Positions 62,107 to 64,000 of a stretch of 64,000 nucleotides of DNA are shown here, piece by piece. This DNA comes from Qipengyuania vulgaris (GTDB lineage Bacteria; Pseudomonadota; Alphaproteobacteria; Sphingomonadales; Sphingomonadaceae). The DNA lies in contig NZ_WTYC01000003.1 in NCBI RefSeq assembly GCF_009827325.1, positions 62,001 through 126,000 on the forward strand, read 5' to 3'. Position 1 is the stretch's first letter, and each line of letters begins with the position of its first letter. The notes beneath the pieces are model-generated. The model made no database searches. It saw only the letters and a program-made list of their open reading frames with translations, and had not been told where the DNA came from. Made by a program: the position numbers and the translations under genes.

Positions 62107-63033
62107 TTAGGCGAGCAACCGCCGCGCTTCCTCGCAATCCTGTTCCATCTGCGCCACCAGCGCATCGAGCGAATCGAACTTCGCCTCGCCGCGCAGGAAA
62201 TGGTGGAAGGCGACTTCGATCTCCTGCCCGTAGAGATCGCCGGAGAAATCGAAGAAATAGGGTTCGAGCAATTCCTTGGGCGGTTCGAACTGCGGGCGCA
62301 CGCCGATATTGGCCGCGCCTTTCAGCTCCTGCCCCGTTGCCAGGATGCGCCCCGTCACCGCGTAGATCCCGTATTTCGGGCGCAGGTAACTCTCGATGGA
62401 AAGGTTGGCGGTGGGATAGCCGATCTCGCGCCCGCGCTTGTCGCCATGTTCCACCACGCCACGAATGGCGAAGGGGCGGGTGAGGAGGCGCGCGGCTTCC
62501 TGCGGGTCGCCTTCGCGCAGCGCATCGCGCACGCGGCTGGAGGATACGGGCTTGCCGCCATCCATGACCGGCTCGACCGCGCGGGCCTCGATCCCGACCT
62601 CGTGGCCGAGTTCGACCAGTTTTTCGAAATTGCCGCCGCGCGCCTTTCCGAAGGTGAAATCGCCCCCCGTCGCGACGCCTTTCACGCCCAGCTTTTCGGC
62701 GAGGAGTACGCGGACGAAATCCTCCGCCGTTGTCCTCGCCAATTCGCCGTCGAAGTGGAACACCAGCATCGCGGTCGCCCCGGCGGCGAGATAGAGTTCC
62801 TGCCGCTGCTCCAGCGTGGTCAGGCGGAAGGGCGGCACATCGGGCTTGAAGAAACGCACCGGGTGCGGATCGAAGGTCGCGATGATGCTCGGCCGCCCCT
62901 CGGCTCGGGCCCATTCGATCGCTTCGCGCGCCACCGCTAGGTGGCCGAGGTGGAAGCCGTCGAAATTGCCCAGCGCCACGATCGCACCGCGCAGCGATTC
63001 GGGGAGCGGGTCACGGTGGTCGAGGAACCTCAT
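62107..63033 (-). CDS. ribF: Bifunctional riboflavin kinase/FAD synthetase
   Basis: A 308-residue enzyme. The FAD synthetase half starts ALGNFDGFHLGHLAV and includes IATFDPHPVRFF; the kinase half begins about residue 185 with TRPFAIRGVVEHGDKRGREIG and YPTANL. It converts riboflavin to FMN and then FAD. The start ATG overlaps the M19 dipeptidase stop (ATGA). No FMN riboswitch is seen, as expected downstream in an operon. Confidence 0.95.
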   Translation of the reverse strand: MRFLDHRDPLPESLRGAIVALGNFDGFHLGHLAVAREAIEWARAEGRPSIIATFDPHPVRFFKPDVPPFRLTTLEQRQELYLAAGATAMLVFHFDGELARTTAEDFVRVLLAEKLGVKGVATGGDFTFGKARGGNFEKLVELGHEVGIEARAVEPVMDGGKPVSSSRVRDALREGDPQEAARLLTRPFAIRGVVEHGDKRGREIGYPTANLSIESYLRPKYGIYAVTGRILATGQELKGAANIGVRPQFEPPKELLEPYFFDFSGDLYGQEIEVAFHHFLRGEAKFDSLDALVAQMEQDCEEARRLLA

Positions 63034-64000
63034 GGTTTTGCTCCCATGGGTTCGATCCCGGCGCTCAGCACGCGAAGCGCATTGCCGCCCATCGCGGCGC
63101 GGATTTCGCCCTCGGAAAAGCCTTCGTCCATTAGCGCCTGCGTCACCTGCGACAGTTCGCTGGTGTCGAAGCGAGTCGTGACCGAACCATCGAAATCGCT
63201 TCCGAGCGCGACATGTTCGATCCCCACCAAATCGCGGATATGGCGCATTGCGCTAGCCGTAGAGCGCGGCGAGGTGTCGCAGACGGCACCCGGCCAATAA
63301 CCCACTCCGATGATCCCGCCGGTAGCTGCGACCCCGCGAATTTGGTCGTCCGAAAGGTTGCGATTGACACCGCAGGTCGCCTGCACGCCGCCATGGCTGG
63401 AGACAACTGGGCGCCGCGCGATGGCGATGATGTCGGCGACGCAGGCCGGGCTGCAGTGCGCGATGTCGACCACCATGCCCATCTCTTCCATGCGCCGCAC
63501 GACGGCGCGCCCCTTGTTGGTAAGGCCCCCCTTCTCGGTGCCGTGCATCGAACCGGCAAGGTCATTGTCGAAGAAATGGGTGAGGCCCGCCATGCGGAAG
63601 CCGGCGTCGTATAGCCGTTCGAGATTGGCGCGGTCGCCTTCGAGATTGTGCAGACCTTCGATGGACAGCATCGCGCCGACGCCATCACGGCCACTTGCGC
63701 GGCGTCGAAGCAGCCGGTCGACATCTTCCGCGCCGTGAATCTGGAACAGTCCGTCGCGCTCGTCTTCCACCGCGCGGTCGAGCTTCTGCGCGTGCCAGAG
63801 CGAGCGTTCGAGCAGGCTGCCCCATGTCCGTAGCGGCTGGAGCTGGGCGATGACCAGCGGGGTGATGTTGTCGGTCTCGCCCGTGTTCGAATCGTAATTC
63901 TGTCCGCGGGGCGACTTGGTCACGCTGGAGAAGACCTGCAGTGCAACATTTCCGTCCCGCAGGCGCGGAAGGTCGACATGGCCGCGCGAGGCACGCTGGG
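63030..64000 (-). CDS. Membrane dipeptidase (peptidase M19), partial at N-terminus
   Basis: The frame is open to the window edge, so the N-terminus, including the first HxD metal motif, lies outside. About 323 codons are visible, beginning RGHVDLPRLRDGNVALQ. The remaining zinc ligands are seen in MLSIEGLHNLEG, VDIAHCSP, VVSSHGG and ALGSDFDG. M19 enzymes hydrolyse dipeptides, including D-configured ones, in the periplasm or cytoplasm. The internal GTG at 63923 is not the true start because homology continues upstream. Confidence 0.93.
   Translation of the reverse strand, partial: QRASRGHVDLPRLRDGNVALQVFSSVTKSPRGQNYDSNTGETDNITPLVIAQLQPLRTWGSLLERSLWHAQKLDRAVEDERDGLFQIHGAEDVDRLLRRRASGRDGVGAMLSIEGLHNLEGDRANLERLYDAGFRMAGLTHFFDNDLAGSMHGTEKGGLTNKGRAVVRRMEEMGMVVDIAHCSPACVADIIAIARRPVVSSHGGVQATCGVNRNLSDDQIRGVAATGGIIGVGYWPGAVCDTSPRSTASAMRHIRDLVGIEHVALGSDFDGSVTTRFDTSELSQVTQALMDEGFSEGEIRAAMGGNALRVLSAGIEPMGAKP

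Noticed and set aside
1-64000. Mobile elements, prophage, defence islands or CRISPR
   Set aside because: No transposase, integrase, Cas, restriction or phage structural genes were recognised, and gene content looks like core chromosome throughout.

Overview
The window is a dense, GC-rich chromosomal segment of an alphaproteobacterium, most likely a member of the Sphingomonadales close to Erythrobacter or Qipengyuania (Erythrobacteraceae). This rests on recognisable alphaproteobacterial genes (SciP/DUF1153, TrcR/DUF1013, DUF3035, DUF1192, a CarD-FdxA block, bactofilin with an M23 peptidase), on protein sequence style, and on an EcfG-type promoter. The genus is an inference. No insertion sequence, prophage, CRISPR array, rRNA or tRNA was seen. 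About 60 genes lie almost end to end, many with ATGA, GTGA or TGATG stop/start overlaps. No stretch longer than 300 bases lacks a gene.

Layout. 1-5.5 kb (minus): end of a DUF2807 lipoprotein, carD, a YihY/BrkB membrane protein, fdxA, an S4 RNA-binding protein and a SUV3-like helicase. 5.7-10 kb (plus): M23 peptidase, hemB, two tandem GNAT acetyltransferases, gamma-carbonic-anhydrase-like protein. 10-17.9 kb (minus): ATP-dependent DNA ligase with its MBL-fold exonuclease, a NatAB-type ABC exporter, clpA, DUF1192. 18-23.7 kb (plus): quinone oxidoreductase, LpxH-like phosphoesterase overlapping a glycosyltransferase, trcR, acyl-CoA ligase. 23.8-25.4 kb (minus): bactofilin and its M23 peptidase. 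25.6-32.9 kb (plus): nadD-rsfS-rlmH-envC-ctpA, dsbB-coq7, a secreted protein, wecB. 32.9-37.2 kb (minus): a GFA gene broken by an in-frame stop, then dnaJ-like/yihY/fabI/UDP-glucuronate epimerase. 37.3-39.7 kb (plus): pdxH, CDF transporter, PhzF. 39.7-42.4 kb: serine hydrolase (-), a small membrane protein (+), mnmA (-). 42.5-49.7 kb (plus): sciP, a GlsB stress protein, RND efflux pair, DUF445. 49.7-54.8 kb: TonB-like protein, etfBA, a secreted DUF6265/LprI-type protein, sucC. 54.9-64 kb: IMPase, OmpA lipoprotein, CorC/HlyC; then M19 dipeptidase, ribF, ileS, lspA, DUF3035 on the minus strand.

Themes. Envelope biogenesis dominates: three LytM/M23 proteins (one catalytically degenerate), CtpA, bactofilin, OmpA, LspA next to a lipoprotein that may be BamF, WecB and a sugar epimerase. 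Two cell-cycle regulators of the CtrA network (TrcR, SciP) are present. The rest is core metabolism: haem, NAD, PLP, FAD, ubiquinone, fatty acids, ETF and the TCA cycle.

Most notable signals. (1) A GGAAC-N16-CGTT promoter before the GlsB/YeaQ gene, preceded by a 12-nt segment exactly complementary to that gene's Shine-Dalgarno region. The geometry suggests that only the stress-promoter transcript would be freely translated. (2) A twin hairpin repeat between etfB and etfA whose arms differ only by compensatory changes. (3) A 14-bp palindrome before etfB. (4) A GFA gene with a single nonsense codon, and a TonB-like gene whose signal peptide seems to sit in another frame. (5) An RND permease with about 120 extra residues carrying two additional membrane segments. 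Everything here was read by eye without database searches.
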